Assembly (NCBI GenBank): GCA_946183385.1
Contig: CAMHBN010000075.1
Location: 1-8,107, forward strand
Reading direction: 5' to 3'
DNA length: 8,107 nt
Source: an uncultured Ruminococcus sp.
GTDB lineage: Bacteria; Bacillota; Clostridia; Oscillospirales; Ruminococcaceae
Within the stretch, counting starts at the first letter, position 1. Each line of letters opens with the position of its first letter. The notes below the pieces were generated by a model. That model saw nothing but the letters and a program-made list of their open reading frames with translations, was not told the DNA's origin and did not search any database. This document shows positions 1-4,991 of this stretch, piece by piece. Made by a program: the position numbers and the translations under genes.

Positions 1-376
1 GTGTAAGGTCGAGGATCTTAGCAGCCTCGTTTACCTTTCTCTCGATCTCGTCCTTGGGGACTTTACGGAGCTTGAGTCCGAAAGCCATGTTATCGAAAAC
101 TGTCATGTGAGGATACAGAGCGTAGTTCTGGAAAACCATTGCTATATCTCTGTCCTTGGGAGCGATGTCGTTTACGAGGCGGTCGCCGATATAGAGCTCG
201 CCCTCGGAGATCTCTTCGAGACCTGCGATCATTCTGAGAGTTGTTGACTTACCGCAGCCGGAAGGTCCAACCAGAACGATGAATTCCTTATCCCTTATCT
301 CTAAATTAACATCCGATACAGCAACAACGCCGCCCGGATATTTCTTATAAATGCCCTTGAGTGTTAAGCCTGCCAT
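1..376 (-). CDS. Sugar ABC transporter ATP-binding subunit (MsmX/UgpC/MalK type), N-terminal part only
   Basis: This is the cytoplasmic ATPase that powers a carbohydrate ABC importer. Only the first 125 codons are present because the gene runs off the left edge. My translation begins [16 protein letters not shown]. It shows Walker [10 protein letters not shown] at residues 37-45 and the Q-loop Q83 inside [12 protein letters not shown]. The [15 protein letters not shown] segment is typical of the MsmX/UgpC/MalK group, whose members often serve several sugar importers. The signature motif, Walker B and the C-terminal regulatory domain lie outside the window, so substrate and regulation cannot be read. 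The start at 374-376 is supported by GGAGGA on the minus strand at 386-391, 9 nt upstream, and by a good promoter further upstream. No permease or binding-protein gene is adjacent on the visible side, which fits a stand-alone shared ATPase. Family call is firm; the exact orthologue is not. Confidence 0.93.
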   Translation of the reverse strand, partial: MAGLTLKGIYKKYPGGVVAVSDVNLEIRDKEFIVLVGPSGCGKSTTLRMIAGLEEISEGELYIGDRLVNDIAPKDRDIAMVFQNYALYPHMTVFDNMAFGLKLRKVPKDEIERKVNEAAKILDLT

Positions 377-435
377 TTAATCCAGTCCTCCAGTTCAAAT
401 TTTCTTGCTGACTACACATTATCAGCTATATTAAT

Positions 436-464
436 ATAATACCATTCTTCGTTAATTTTTTCAA
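436..464 (-). promoter_or_regulatory. Vegetative-type promoter for the sugar ABC ATPase gene
   Basis: On the minus strand, TTGAAA (464-459) is followed by a 17-nt spacer and TATTAT (441-436). A TGG just before the -10 makes it an extended -10. It reads toward the ATPase start at 376 and leaves a leader of about 55 nt. It also separates this gene from the pseudouridine synthase that ends at 489. Seen directly; use in the cell is inferred. Confidence 0.75.
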
Positions 465-488
465 GGTGCTAAATTGACAAAGTTACAT

Positions 489-1268
489 TTATATGTTTAT
501 TAGAATTGCCGAAAAAACGCCCGAAAATTCCCTGCAAAAAGCATTGAAATCGGGGGGCTTGAACAAGTTTTCAACATCTTTGTGCAATAATTCCATACTC
601 TCTCCAAAGCTCAGTTTTTCGGGAAGAACGAGCCCTCCGACGGAAACTCTCATAAGCACTTCGACGTGGTTTTCAACAGCTGCGAACATTCGTTTCACCT
701 GATGGTATTTTCCCTCGCTCAGCTCTATGAAAGCCAGTGTTTCGGAGCTTTCAACAGAGCTCACCTTTGCGGGCAGACATTGATAACCATCTGACAATGT
801 TATGCCCTCTGAAAATAAATCAACATATTTACTTTGGAACGGGTGGGCAAGTTTCACAATGTAAATTTTGGGTATGTGTTTCCTCGGAGACAGCATACGA
901 TGGGCGAGTTCTCCGTCGTCCGTGAGCATCAGAGCGCCGAGCGAATCCTTGTCGAGACGCCCCGCTGGAAACATATTCTTCGTCCGCATTTCCGGCGGGA
1001 CGAGCTCCATGACAGAAGGTCCGTCGTGCTCCTCTGTGGAGCTCACATATCCCGCGGGCTTATTGAGAAGTATGTACCTGTGGCGCTCGGCAGACAGCCT
1101 GCTTCCCTGCACCTCCACCTCGTCGCAGTCGGGGTCTATCTTGGTGTCGGACTTCTTCACGACAGCTCCGTTCACGCGTATCTGTCCCTTTGCGGCGAGC
1201 TCCTTTATCCTGCTGCGGGTGAACTCCCCGCGCTCGGAGATGAACCTGTCAAGTCTTATCAGCGGCAT
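489..1268 (-). CDS. 16S/23S rRNA pseudouridine synthase, RsuA/RluB/E/F family
   Basis: This enzyme isomerises a specific uridine in ribosomal RNA to pseudouridine. The 259-residue protein has an N-terminal S4 RNA-binding domain (about residues 1-60, with RSRIKELAAKGQIRVNG). The catalytic domain carries motif II AGRLDKDSLGALMLTDDG, with the likely nucleophile Asp106. K134-I-Y136 supplies the conserved tyrosine, and EGKYHQVKRMF (about 185-195) is the family's C-terminal motif. The start is set by AGGAGGT on the minus strand at 1273-1279, 5 nt from ATG. The gene is divergent from the DUF4830 gene. The body ends where the family normally does (near GESMELLHKDVENLF). About 22 further residues (PPDFNAFCREFSGVFSAILI and two more) follow in AT-richer DNA; this tail matches nothing I know. 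I see no clear terminator between its stop and the next promoter at 464. Which subfamily member it is, and hence which rRNA position it modifies, cannot be decided from motifs alone. Confidence 0.93.
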   Translation of the reverse strand: MPLIRLDRFISERGEFTRSRIKELAAKGQIRVNGAVVKKSDTKIDPDCDEVEVQGSRLSAERHRYILLNKPAGYVSSTEEHDGPSVMELVPPEMRTKNMFPAGRLDKDSLGALMLTDDGELAHRMLSPRKHIPKIYIVKLAHPFQSKYVDLFSEGITLSDGYQCLPAKVSSVESSETLAFIELSEGKYHQVKRMFAAVENHVEVLMRVSVGGLVLPEKLSFGESMELLHKDVENLFKPPDFNAFCREFSGVFSAILINI

Positions 1269-1289
1269 TTTTACCTCCTGTGGTATAAA

Positions 1290-1318
1290 TTGTCACATTG
1301 TGCGAATACTTATTAATA
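1290..1318 (+). promoter_or_regulatory. Possible promoter for the DUF4830 gene
   Basis: TTGTCA (1290-1295), a 17-nt spacer and TTAATA (1313-1318) form a weak sigma-A-like promoter 30 nt before the DUF4830 start. The site contains the odd palindrome CACATTGTG (1294-1302), which could be a small operator or chance. The -10 is poor, so this is a tentative call. The same 80-bp gap must also hold the promoter of the divergent pseudouridine synthase gene, and I could not place that one. Confidence 0.3.
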
Positions 1319-1348
1319 GCTAAAGGCTCAGAAATCGGAGGTCACACA

Positions 1349-1777
1349 ATGTCAAAGAAAACCATGTACATTCTTATTTCCGCGGCAATAGCGCTCGCGG
1401 TGATAATACTCATCTTCCCCGACAACAAGCCCTCGGACGTGCCCGCAAGCGCCAATGTTGACGCCTCCACGGCGGGCAGGCGCATCGACTACTTTGCCTC
1501 TCACGGCTGGGAGGTCGAGGAGATAGCCGAGAAGAACATCGTTATCCCCTCCGATTTTTCGGACGGCTACGAGCAGTACGCACAGCTTCAGGATAAGCAG
1601 GGACTGCCGCTCCGCGAGTATGCGGGGCGGAACGCGCAGCTTTACGTGTACGACGTAAAAAACTACAGTCCCGGGAGCAGAAAAATGCTTGCGGAACTGC
1701 TTGTCTGCGACGATACGGCAATAGCCTCGATGGTCTACAGCGAGGACGGCGGAAGTCTGAGGCTGGCGGTGGCGTGA
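1349..1777 (+). CDS. Membrane-anchored DUF4830 domain protein
   Basis: The product has 142 residues. A single N-terminal hydrophobic segment (about residues 5-24, MYILISAAIALAVIILIF) follows MSKK, so it is probably a signal anchor with the rest outside the membrane. The remainder resembles DUF4830: RIDYFASHGWEVEE, then the IPSDF segment, YAQLQDKQGLPLREYAGRNAQLYVYDV, and a C-terminal strand-rich stretch ending in SEDGGSLRLAVA. The domain's function is unknown. I chose the ATG at 1349 because GGAGGT at 1337-1342 sits 6 nt before it. An in-frame ATG at 1298 would add 17 residues but has no ribosome site and would spoil the signal anchor. The gene stands alone, divergent from the pseudouridine synthase. 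No poly-T terminator follows; the first structure downstream is a REP-like hairpin at 1798. The domain assignment is from memory of the family pattern. Confidence 0.83.
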   Translation: MSKKTMYILISAAIALAVIILIFPDNKPSDVPASANVDASTAGRRIDYFASHGWEVEEIAEKNIVIPSDFSDGYEQYAQLQDKQGLPLREYAGRNAQLYVYDVKNYSPGSRKMLAELLVCDDTAIASMVYSEDGGSLRLAVA

Positions 1778-1797
1778 TGATTGACCTGTAACATATT

Positions 1798-1821
1798 GTA
1801 GGGACGACCATCGGTCGTCCG
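1798..1821 (+). repeat. REP-like palindrome, unit 1 (GTAG head)
   Basis: The unit is GTAG, then GGACGACC (1802-1809), loop ATC, GGTCGTCC (1813-1820), then G. The stem is 8 bp and perfect. It shares the 24-nt plan of four other units in this window. A GTAG tetranucleotide 5' of a short hairpin is the known signature of REP elements processed by RAYT (REP-associated tyrosine) transposases. It lies 21 nt past the DUF4830 stop. Confidence 0.8.
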
Positions 1822-1855
1822 CTAATAGCACGAATCGACCGACGTTTTGTAATTG

Positions 1856-1879
1856 CGGGCGCGCAATGCGCGTCCCTAC
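1856..1879 (-). repeat. REP-like palindrome, unit 2, inverted relative to unit 1
   Basis: Read on the minus strand it is GTAG (1879-1876), GGACGCGC, loop ATT, GCGCGCCC, then G. The stem has one imperfect pair, G-T when read on the plus strand and A-C on the minus. It faces unit 1 across 34 bp. That makes a head-to-head pair like those in E. coli BIMEs. Confidence 0.75.
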
Positions 1880-1911
1880 GTTTTATTGCCGCGAGTTTAT
1901 AGGTGTATCGT

Positions 1912-1935
1912 CGGGCGGATTATATCCGCCCCTGC
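1912..1935 (-). repeat. REP-like palindrome, unit 3 (GCAG head)
   Basis: On the minus strand it reads GCAG (1935-1932), GGGCGGAT, loop ATA, ATCCGCCC, then G, with a perfect 8-bp stem. The head differs by one base from GTAG. It begins one base after the stop codon of the DUF4870-like gene. It may therefore shape or protect that transcript's 3' end. Confidence 0.72.
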
Positions 1936-1936
1936 A

Positions 1937-2308
1937 TTATTTAAACGGCTTGATGATGTCGCCGAGCACGGGTATCTTTATCGCGTAGCCCTTGTATGCT
2001 CCGAGAGCGAGGAACGCAATACACAGAATGAGCGCTAAGTTGATGATGGCGGCGAACAAACTAAAAAGCAGCGTGATACTGCCAAGTATGCCGCTGAATG
2101 TCTCGACGACCGCGAACACGATGAGCCAGCACAGAGCCTGATTCGAGTGGAACTTGCAGAAGTCCGACTCCTTGTCAACAGCTATCGGCAGGAAGAAAAG
2201 TATCGGCACGATGTATGCGACCACGGCAAAAAGCTCGTATTTGCGCATATCCTCGCCGAATTTCATCTGCTCCTCTTCGTCGTTGAATTTCTCAAAGATG
2301 CTATCCAT
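1937..2308 (-). CDS. Small DUF4870-like (Tic20-like) integral membrane protein
   Basis: The 123-residue protein has a charged N-terminus (about residues 1-23, rich in D and E). Three to four hydrophobic spans follow, near 25-44, 58-78 and 79-104, the last long enough to count as two. Conserved-looking features are FCKFHSNQAL after the first span and GAYKGYAIKIPVLGDIIKPF at the C-terminus. Both are typical of the DUF4870 group of small membrane proteins, whose role is unknown. The start at 2306-2308 has GAGGAG (2313-2318 on the minus strand) inside the end of nrdR. The two genes overlap by 8 nt, so translation is probably coupled. It is the last gene of the TIM-barrel protein-nrdR operon, and a REP-like hairpin follows its stop directly. 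Its link to nrdR may be only positional. The family name is a moderate-confidence match. Confidence 0.8.
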   Translation of the reverse strand: MDSIFEKFNDEEEQMKFGEDMRKYELFAVVAYIVPILFFLPIAVDKESDFCKFHSNQALCWLIVFAVVETFSGILGSITLLFSLFAAIINLALILCIAFLALGAYKGYAIKIPVLGDIIKPFK

Positions 2309-2768
2309 TATTCTCCTCTTTCTTTTTGCGCTCCACCTCGTTGATTATCTCGATGAAGCTGTTTATATCGGTGAAGTCCTCGTATACCGAGGCAAATCTT
2401 ATGTAGGCGATGGGGTCTATCTCGCGCAGGCGGTCGAGCACGAGCTCGCCTATCTCCTTCGAGCGCGCAACGCTCTTGAGAGCGTTCGCGAAGTAGTTCT
2501 CGACGTAGTCGGCTATCTCGTTGACGACGGTTATATTGATGGGACGCTTGCCGATAGCGCTGTAAACGCCTCTTATCAGCTTCTGGCGGTCGAACGCCTC
2601 ATAGCTTCCGCTCCGCTTCTCGACCATCAGGAGCGGCTTTTCCACGTCCTCGAAGGTCGTGAACCTTGCACCGCAGTGGATACATTCTCTCCTGCGCTTG
2701 ATCTTGTCGTCCTTGGGGCGCGAGTCGATAACCTTTGAATCGGGGAAACTACAGTACGGACACTTCAT
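2301..2768 (-). CDS. nrdR: Transcriptional repressor NrdR
   Basis: NrdR senses ATP/dATP and represses ribonucleotide reductase genes by binding paired 16-bp NrdR boxes. The 155-residue protein is full length. A zinc ribbon has ligands C3, C6, C29 and C32 (MKCPYC and RRRECIHCGARFTTFE). An ATP-cone domain occupies about residues 46-136 (EKRSGSYEAFDRQKLIRGVY, then IGELVLDRLREIDPIAYIRF and ASVYEDFTD). The tail ends in a lysine/glutamate-rich stretch. The start ATG overlaps the stop of the upstream TIM-barrel gene as ATGA. A strong AAGGAGG lies inside that gene's end, so the two are translationally coupled. No ribonucleotide reductase gene is in the window. Two sequences resembling NrdR boxes lie upstream of the operon promoter (3871-3917), which suggests that NrdR controls its own operon. 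Identification is secure. Confidence 0.97.
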   Translation of the reverse strand: MKCPYCSFPDSKVIDSRPKDDKIKRRRECIHCGARFTTFEDVEKPLLMVEKRSGSYEAFDRQKLIRGVYSAIGKRPINITVVNEIADYVENYFANALKSVARSKEIGELVLDRLREIDPIAYIRFASVYEDFTDINSFIEIINEVERKKKEENNG

Positions 2769-3562
2769 TTTTCTGCCTCCTTTTCGTATTGCTCTGTCAT
2801 ATTCACAAGTACGTTATAGCTTGAAATAAGGTCGCTTATGCCTCCGAAGCCGCTTCTGTACAGCTCGAGGATAACGTTCGCGTTCGGGTTGAGGGCGCTG
2901 AGCTTGTCAAAGAACTGCCTGAACCTGAACCTGCCCCTGCCGATCAGGAGGCAGTCGCCGAGCTCACCGTTGTCGCTGATATGTACGTGCTCGGTGCGGC
3001 TCCCTGCCGCGTCGAGGAAGGCGAAGGGGTTTTCCTTGGCGCGTATCGCCTGCTTGGTGTCGAGGACGAAGGCGAACTCGTCTCCGAGCATTCCCGCGAC
3101 CTCGCGCACGAACGCGGACGAGCCGCTCCGACAGCGCGAGACGTTTTCGAGCGCGACCTTCACGCCGAATTCCTGCCCCAGCCTGTACAGCCGCGAGTAG
3201 CGCTCACAGAAGAGCTCCGCAGGCTGATTAGCCTTGCCGCCGTGGAGCACGAAGATGTCGGCTCCGACAATATTCATAAAGCGGAAATAGAGCTTGTGGT
3301 ACTCGAGGGCGTCCTCGAAGCGGCGCTCGTAGTCGGAGAAGAACATCAGCTGTTCTATCTCGCAGGTAAACGGGTGGAGCGCACAGCAGCGCACGTCGAA
3401 GCGCCTGAGCAGGTTCGCGACGCTGTGGGCGTAGCTCTTTTTTACCTCTGAATGGGTATTGACGAATATTTCGAGGTTCGACACACCGTTTACGGCAAGC
3501 TTGTAGATGCTCTCCTCGAGCAGCTCGGGATATAGGCACGCCGTGGAAACGCCTGCCTGCAT
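2765..3562 (-). CDS. TIM-barrel protein of the sugar isomerase/epimerase (AP endonuclease 2) superfamily
   Basis: The 265-residue protein has the xylose isomerase-like TIM-barrel pattern, with candidate metal ligands at strand ends. These are H63 (ALHPF), H107 (VLHGG), E139 (ALENVSR), D168 (VLDTKQA), H194 (HVHISDN) and E233 (ILELY). The superfamily covers sugar epimerases/isomerases such as IolE and also the DNA-repair enzyme endonuclease IV. The endonuclease-IV DTxH motif is DTKQ here (Q171). Its DxH motif seems to be D203-C-L205. Two of the nine ligands of the three-zinc site therefore look lost, which favours a sugar-isomerase-type activity or a divergent role. The substrate is unknown. 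The start has AGGAGG at 3573-3578 on the minus strand, 10 nt before ATG. It is the first gene of an operon with nrdR (ATGA overlap) and follows a long structured leader. The superfamily is firm; no specific function can be claimed. Confidence 0.85.
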   Translation of the reverse strand: MQAGVSTACLYPELLEESIYKLAVNGVSNLEIFVNTHSEVKKSYAHSVANLLRRFDVRCCALHPFTCEIEQLMFFSDYERRFEDALEYHKLYFRFMNIVGADIFVLHGGKANQPAELFCERYSRLYRLGQEFGVKVALENVSRCRSGSSAFVREVAGMLGDEFAFVLDTKQAIRAKENPFAFLDAAGSRTEHVHISDNGELGDCLLIGRGRFRFRQFFDKLSALNPNANVILELYRSGFGGISDLISSYNVLVNMTEQYEKEAEK

Positions 3563-3848
3563 AGTGTGTTCACCTCCTGAATAGACTTAGCATAACGCCA
3601 TATTAATTAATGTCTGTTCAACAATTAAGAATTGGCTTTATAATGGTTTGAAAAGCCAATTTTTAATTGTCAAATCACAAGAAAAACAATATTTATAATT
3701 TTCTTGTGATTTGTTTTGCCCTTTAGGGCAAAATGAGCTTGACATCAATTAATGCAATGCGCAAATTCCCCATTTTATAAAGAATTTGCGCTCCTCGAAC
3801 GAAGATCGAGGCAATAACCGCCTGACGGCGGTTATTGTATTTACATTA
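3563..3848 (-). promoter_or_regulatory. Long multi-hairpin leader upstream of the TIM-barrel/nrdR operon
   Basis: This 286-nt non-coding stretch lies between a promoter at 3849-3876 and the first gene. In transcription order it has six hairpins. P1 is 3837-3812, 11 bp, CAATAACCGCC/GGCGGTTATTG. P2 is 3811-3793, 6 bp, CCTCGA/TCGAGG. P3 is 3791-3759, 10 bp, GCGCAAATTC/GAATTTGCGC. P4 is 3733-3714, 8 bp, TTTTGCCC/GGGCAAAA. P5 is 3713-3671, 15 bp, perfect. P6 is 3670-3621, 19 bp with one mismatched pair. P1/P2, P4/P5 and P5/P6 abut with no base between them; P2/P3 are one base apart. A 25-nt linker separates the two triplets. None ends in a poly-U run, so they are not ordinary terminators. I recognise no known riboswitch. 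A structured leader, a processed small RNA or a decayed fold-back element are all possible. Confidence 0.6.
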
Positions 3849-3876
3849 ATTATATCATTTTGCGGAAAATTGTCAA
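3849..3876 (-). promoter_or_regulatory. Near-consensus promoter of the TIM-barrel/nrdR operon
   Basis: On the minus strand TTGACA (3876-3871) and TATAAT (3854-3849) match both sigma-A consensus hexamers exactly, with a 16-nt spacer. Transcription would begin near 3842, just before the first hairpin of the leader. The -35 lies inside a palindrome (CAATATATATTG, 3874-3885) that resembles half of a paired NrdR operator. A strong promoter with an overlapping operator fits a repressed operon. Confidence 0.75.
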
Positions 3877-3917
3877 TATATATTGTGAAAAAAACGGCGT
3901 GCAACTAAATATAGTGT
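3871..3917. promoter_or_regulatory. Candidate paired NrdR boxes at the nrdR operon promoter
   Basis: The published NrdR-box consensus is acaCwAtATaTwGtgt, usually found in pairs separated by 15-16 bp. The distal site CAACTAAATATAGTGT (3902-3917) matches 13 of 16 positions. The proximal site can be read as TGTCAATATATATTGT (3871-3886; 12 of 16, with a 15-bp gap to the distal site) or, shifted by 2, as TCAATATATATTGTGA (3873-3888; 13 of 16, 13-bp gap). The proximal site covers the -35. The operon encodes NrdR, so autoregulation is the natural reading. The DNA is AT-rich, which raises the chance of a false match. Confidence 0.55.
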
Positions 3918-3918
3918 C

Positions 3919-4767
3919 TCAGAACAGAGCCTGCACGTCCGAGAAAGTCAGCGTCGGCTGGAGCGCGAGGTTGATACCGAAGGCTATCAGCTGGGAGGCT
4001 CGCTCGGTCAGGCGGTCGATATCGCGCGGTGTTACGAGCATATTCGGGAGCTCGGCATCTATGTCAGCACCCGTGAGGCTGCGTACTATCGTGTGCATAT
4101 CCACCACCGTGGGCACTCCCACCGCTATGACGGGCACGCCGAGCTGTGCCCGCGAGAGCTCGCGCCGCGCGTTGGCTACGCCGCTGCCGGGGGAGATGCC
4201 GCTGTCGCATATCTGTATCGTCGTGCCGAGGCGGCTCACATCCGAGCAGGCGAGAGCGTCCGCGGCGATGACCGCGGCGGGCTTTATCTCGGCGCATATC
4301 GCGCGTATGAGCTCGGCTGTCTCAATGCCCGTCTGTCCCATAACTCCGCCCGCAACTGAGCTCACGCGCCGCAGGTCGGTGAGAAAGCCCGCCTCCTCGT
4401 CCGAGAGCTCGTCGCGCAGGTGACGGGTCGCGAGCACCTTCTCGGCTATGCGCGGACCTATCGCATCGGGTGTGATATCGCGGTTGCCGAGCCCTACCAC
4501 CAGCACCTCGCCGTCGGGTATCAGCGCTCGGAGCTCCTCAGCGAGCTCCTCCGCCATATCCTCGTAGCCGTCCGAGAAGCGGCTGAGCTCGCCGCTTTCA
4601 AGGGTGATGTACCTGCCCCGACCCTTGCCGAGCGTCTCGCGGCAGCTGTCGTCGGAGATGACAATCTCCGTGATACCGAAGGCTTTCCCTCGGCTGGTGA
4701 CGGTCACTCCTGTGGGAATATCGTCCGTCTGTATCTGCTCTACGGCGAGATCTGATCTGAAATCCAT
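3919..4767 (-). CDS. gpr: Germination protease GPR (peptidase family A25)
   Basis: GPR degrades the small acid-soluble proteins that coat spore DNA, feeding amino acids to the germinating spore. The 282-residue protein has the family motifs VVGLGNRDITPDAIGPRIAEKVLATRH, with D101 as one likely catalytic aspartate. They continue with VAGGVMGQTGIETAEL, VIAADALACSD (D170, the likely second), GTTIQICDSGISPGSGVANAR and VPVIAVGVPTVVDMHTIV. The D101 and D170 assignment follows their position relative to the two aspartates known in Bacillus GPR. The N-terminus MDFRSDLAVE begins almost at the autoprocessing motif. Only about six residues would be removed, against about 15 in Bacillus. It is also shorter than the Bacillus enzyme (about 370). 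GGGAGGT at 4773-4779 on the minus strand, 5 nt from ATG, supports this start. I found no convincing sigma-G promoter and no clear terminator after the stop. Its presence implies a sporulating lineage. Confidence 0.95.
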   Translation of the reverse strand: MDFRSDLAVEQIQTDDIPTGVTVTSRGKAFGITEIVISDDSCRETLGKGRGRYITLESGELSRFSDGYEDMAEELAEELRALIPDGEVLVVGLGNRDITPDAIGPRIAEKVLATRHLRDELSDEEAGFLTDLRRVSSVAGGVMGQTGIETAELIRAICAEIKPAAVIAADALACSDVSRLGTTIQICDSGISPGSGVANARRELSRAQLGVPVIAVGVPTVVDMHTIVRSLTGADIDAELPNMLVTPRDIDRLTERASQLIAFGINLALQPTLTFSDVQALF

Positions 4768-4787
4768 GCTGTACCTCCCGAAAGTTG

Positions 4788-4846
4788 TGCATATTGCTCT
4801 GAAATCAATGTGAATTGTCTGCGTATTGCTCCAATTTGCCTATTGC
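4788..4846. repeat. Three copies of TGCNTATTGC between gpr and rpsT
   Basis: TGCATATTGC (4788-4797), TGCGTATTGC (4820-4829) and TGCCTATTGC (4837-4846) differ only at the fourth base. Their starts are 32 and 17 bp apart, near three and one-and-a-half helical turns. The third overlaps the rpsT -35. The first lies 21 bp upstream of the gpr start codon. They could be binding sites for a shared regulator of this divergent pair; no known factor is recognised. Confidence 0.5.
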
Positions 4847-4871
4847 TTTTTCCGAGCGGAAATGGTATAAT
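4843..4871 (+). promoter_or_regulatory. rpsT promoter with a dyad in its spacer
   Basis: TTGCTT (4843-4848), a 17-nt spacer and a perfect TATAAT (4866-4871) form a good sigma-A promoter reading into rpsT. The spacer contains the perfect inverted repeat TTTCCG AG CGGAAA (4849-4862). That is a likely operator position or a chance dyad. The start site would be near 4878, leaving a leader of about 114 nt. Confidence 0.75.
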
Positions 4872-4877
4872 ATTTAC

Positions 4878-4991
4878 TGTCTCAGTAGGGGAGCTGTGCG
4901 TTGCAGTCCCCGCGCATACGCTATCGTATGCTTATTATATGAAATAGAACGCGGTTTTATCCGCGGACACACTACAGGAGGTGTAAACAAA
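4878..4991 (+). promoter_or_regulatory. Structured 5' leader of rpsT
   Basis: About 114 nt separate the inferred start site from the rpsT ATG. Visible hairpins are GGGGA/TCCCC (4888-4892 with 4907-4911, continued by CTG/CAG past a bulged G), GCATACG/CGTATGC with loop CTAT (4914-4931), and CGCGG/CCGCG with loop TTTTAT (4950-4965). The last ends 10 nt before the ribosome site AGGAGGT (4976-4982). S20 represses its own translation in E. coli, so a regulatory leader is reasonable. I know of no described S20 leader motif that this matches. Confidence 0.45.

Noticed and set aside
1298..1777. Upstream start for the DUF4830 protein
   Set aside because: There is no ribosome site before 1298, and the start at 1349 has GGAGGT at the right distance and gives a clean signal anchor.
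1798..1935. A CRISPR array or tandem terminators
   Set aside because: The units differ in stem sequence and orientation, gaps are irregular, and no poly-U follows. The constant GYAG head fits REP elements better.
2154..2738. A 194-residue plus-strand ORF across nrdR and the DUF4870-like gene, and a similar one opposite the TIM-barrel gene
   Set aside because: They are antisense shadows of secure genes, with no ribosome site and no recognisable motif.
3723..3773. A 16-residue leader peptide (MGNLRIALIDVKLILP) on the minus strand inside the hairpin leader
   Set aside because: The nearest GAGGAG is about 17 nt upstream, too far, and the frame runs through two stable hairpins. Not supported as a gene.
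3812..3837. The 11-bp hairpin CAATAACCGCC/GGCGGTTATTG as a terminator for gpr or another transcript
   Set aside because: No T-run follows on either strand, and on the minus strand it is placed after a new promoter rather than just after gpr.
4064..4359. ORFs on both strands inside gpr, some arginine/alanine-rich
   Set aside because: They result from the GC-rich third positions of gpr. The gpr frame carries all the family motifs.
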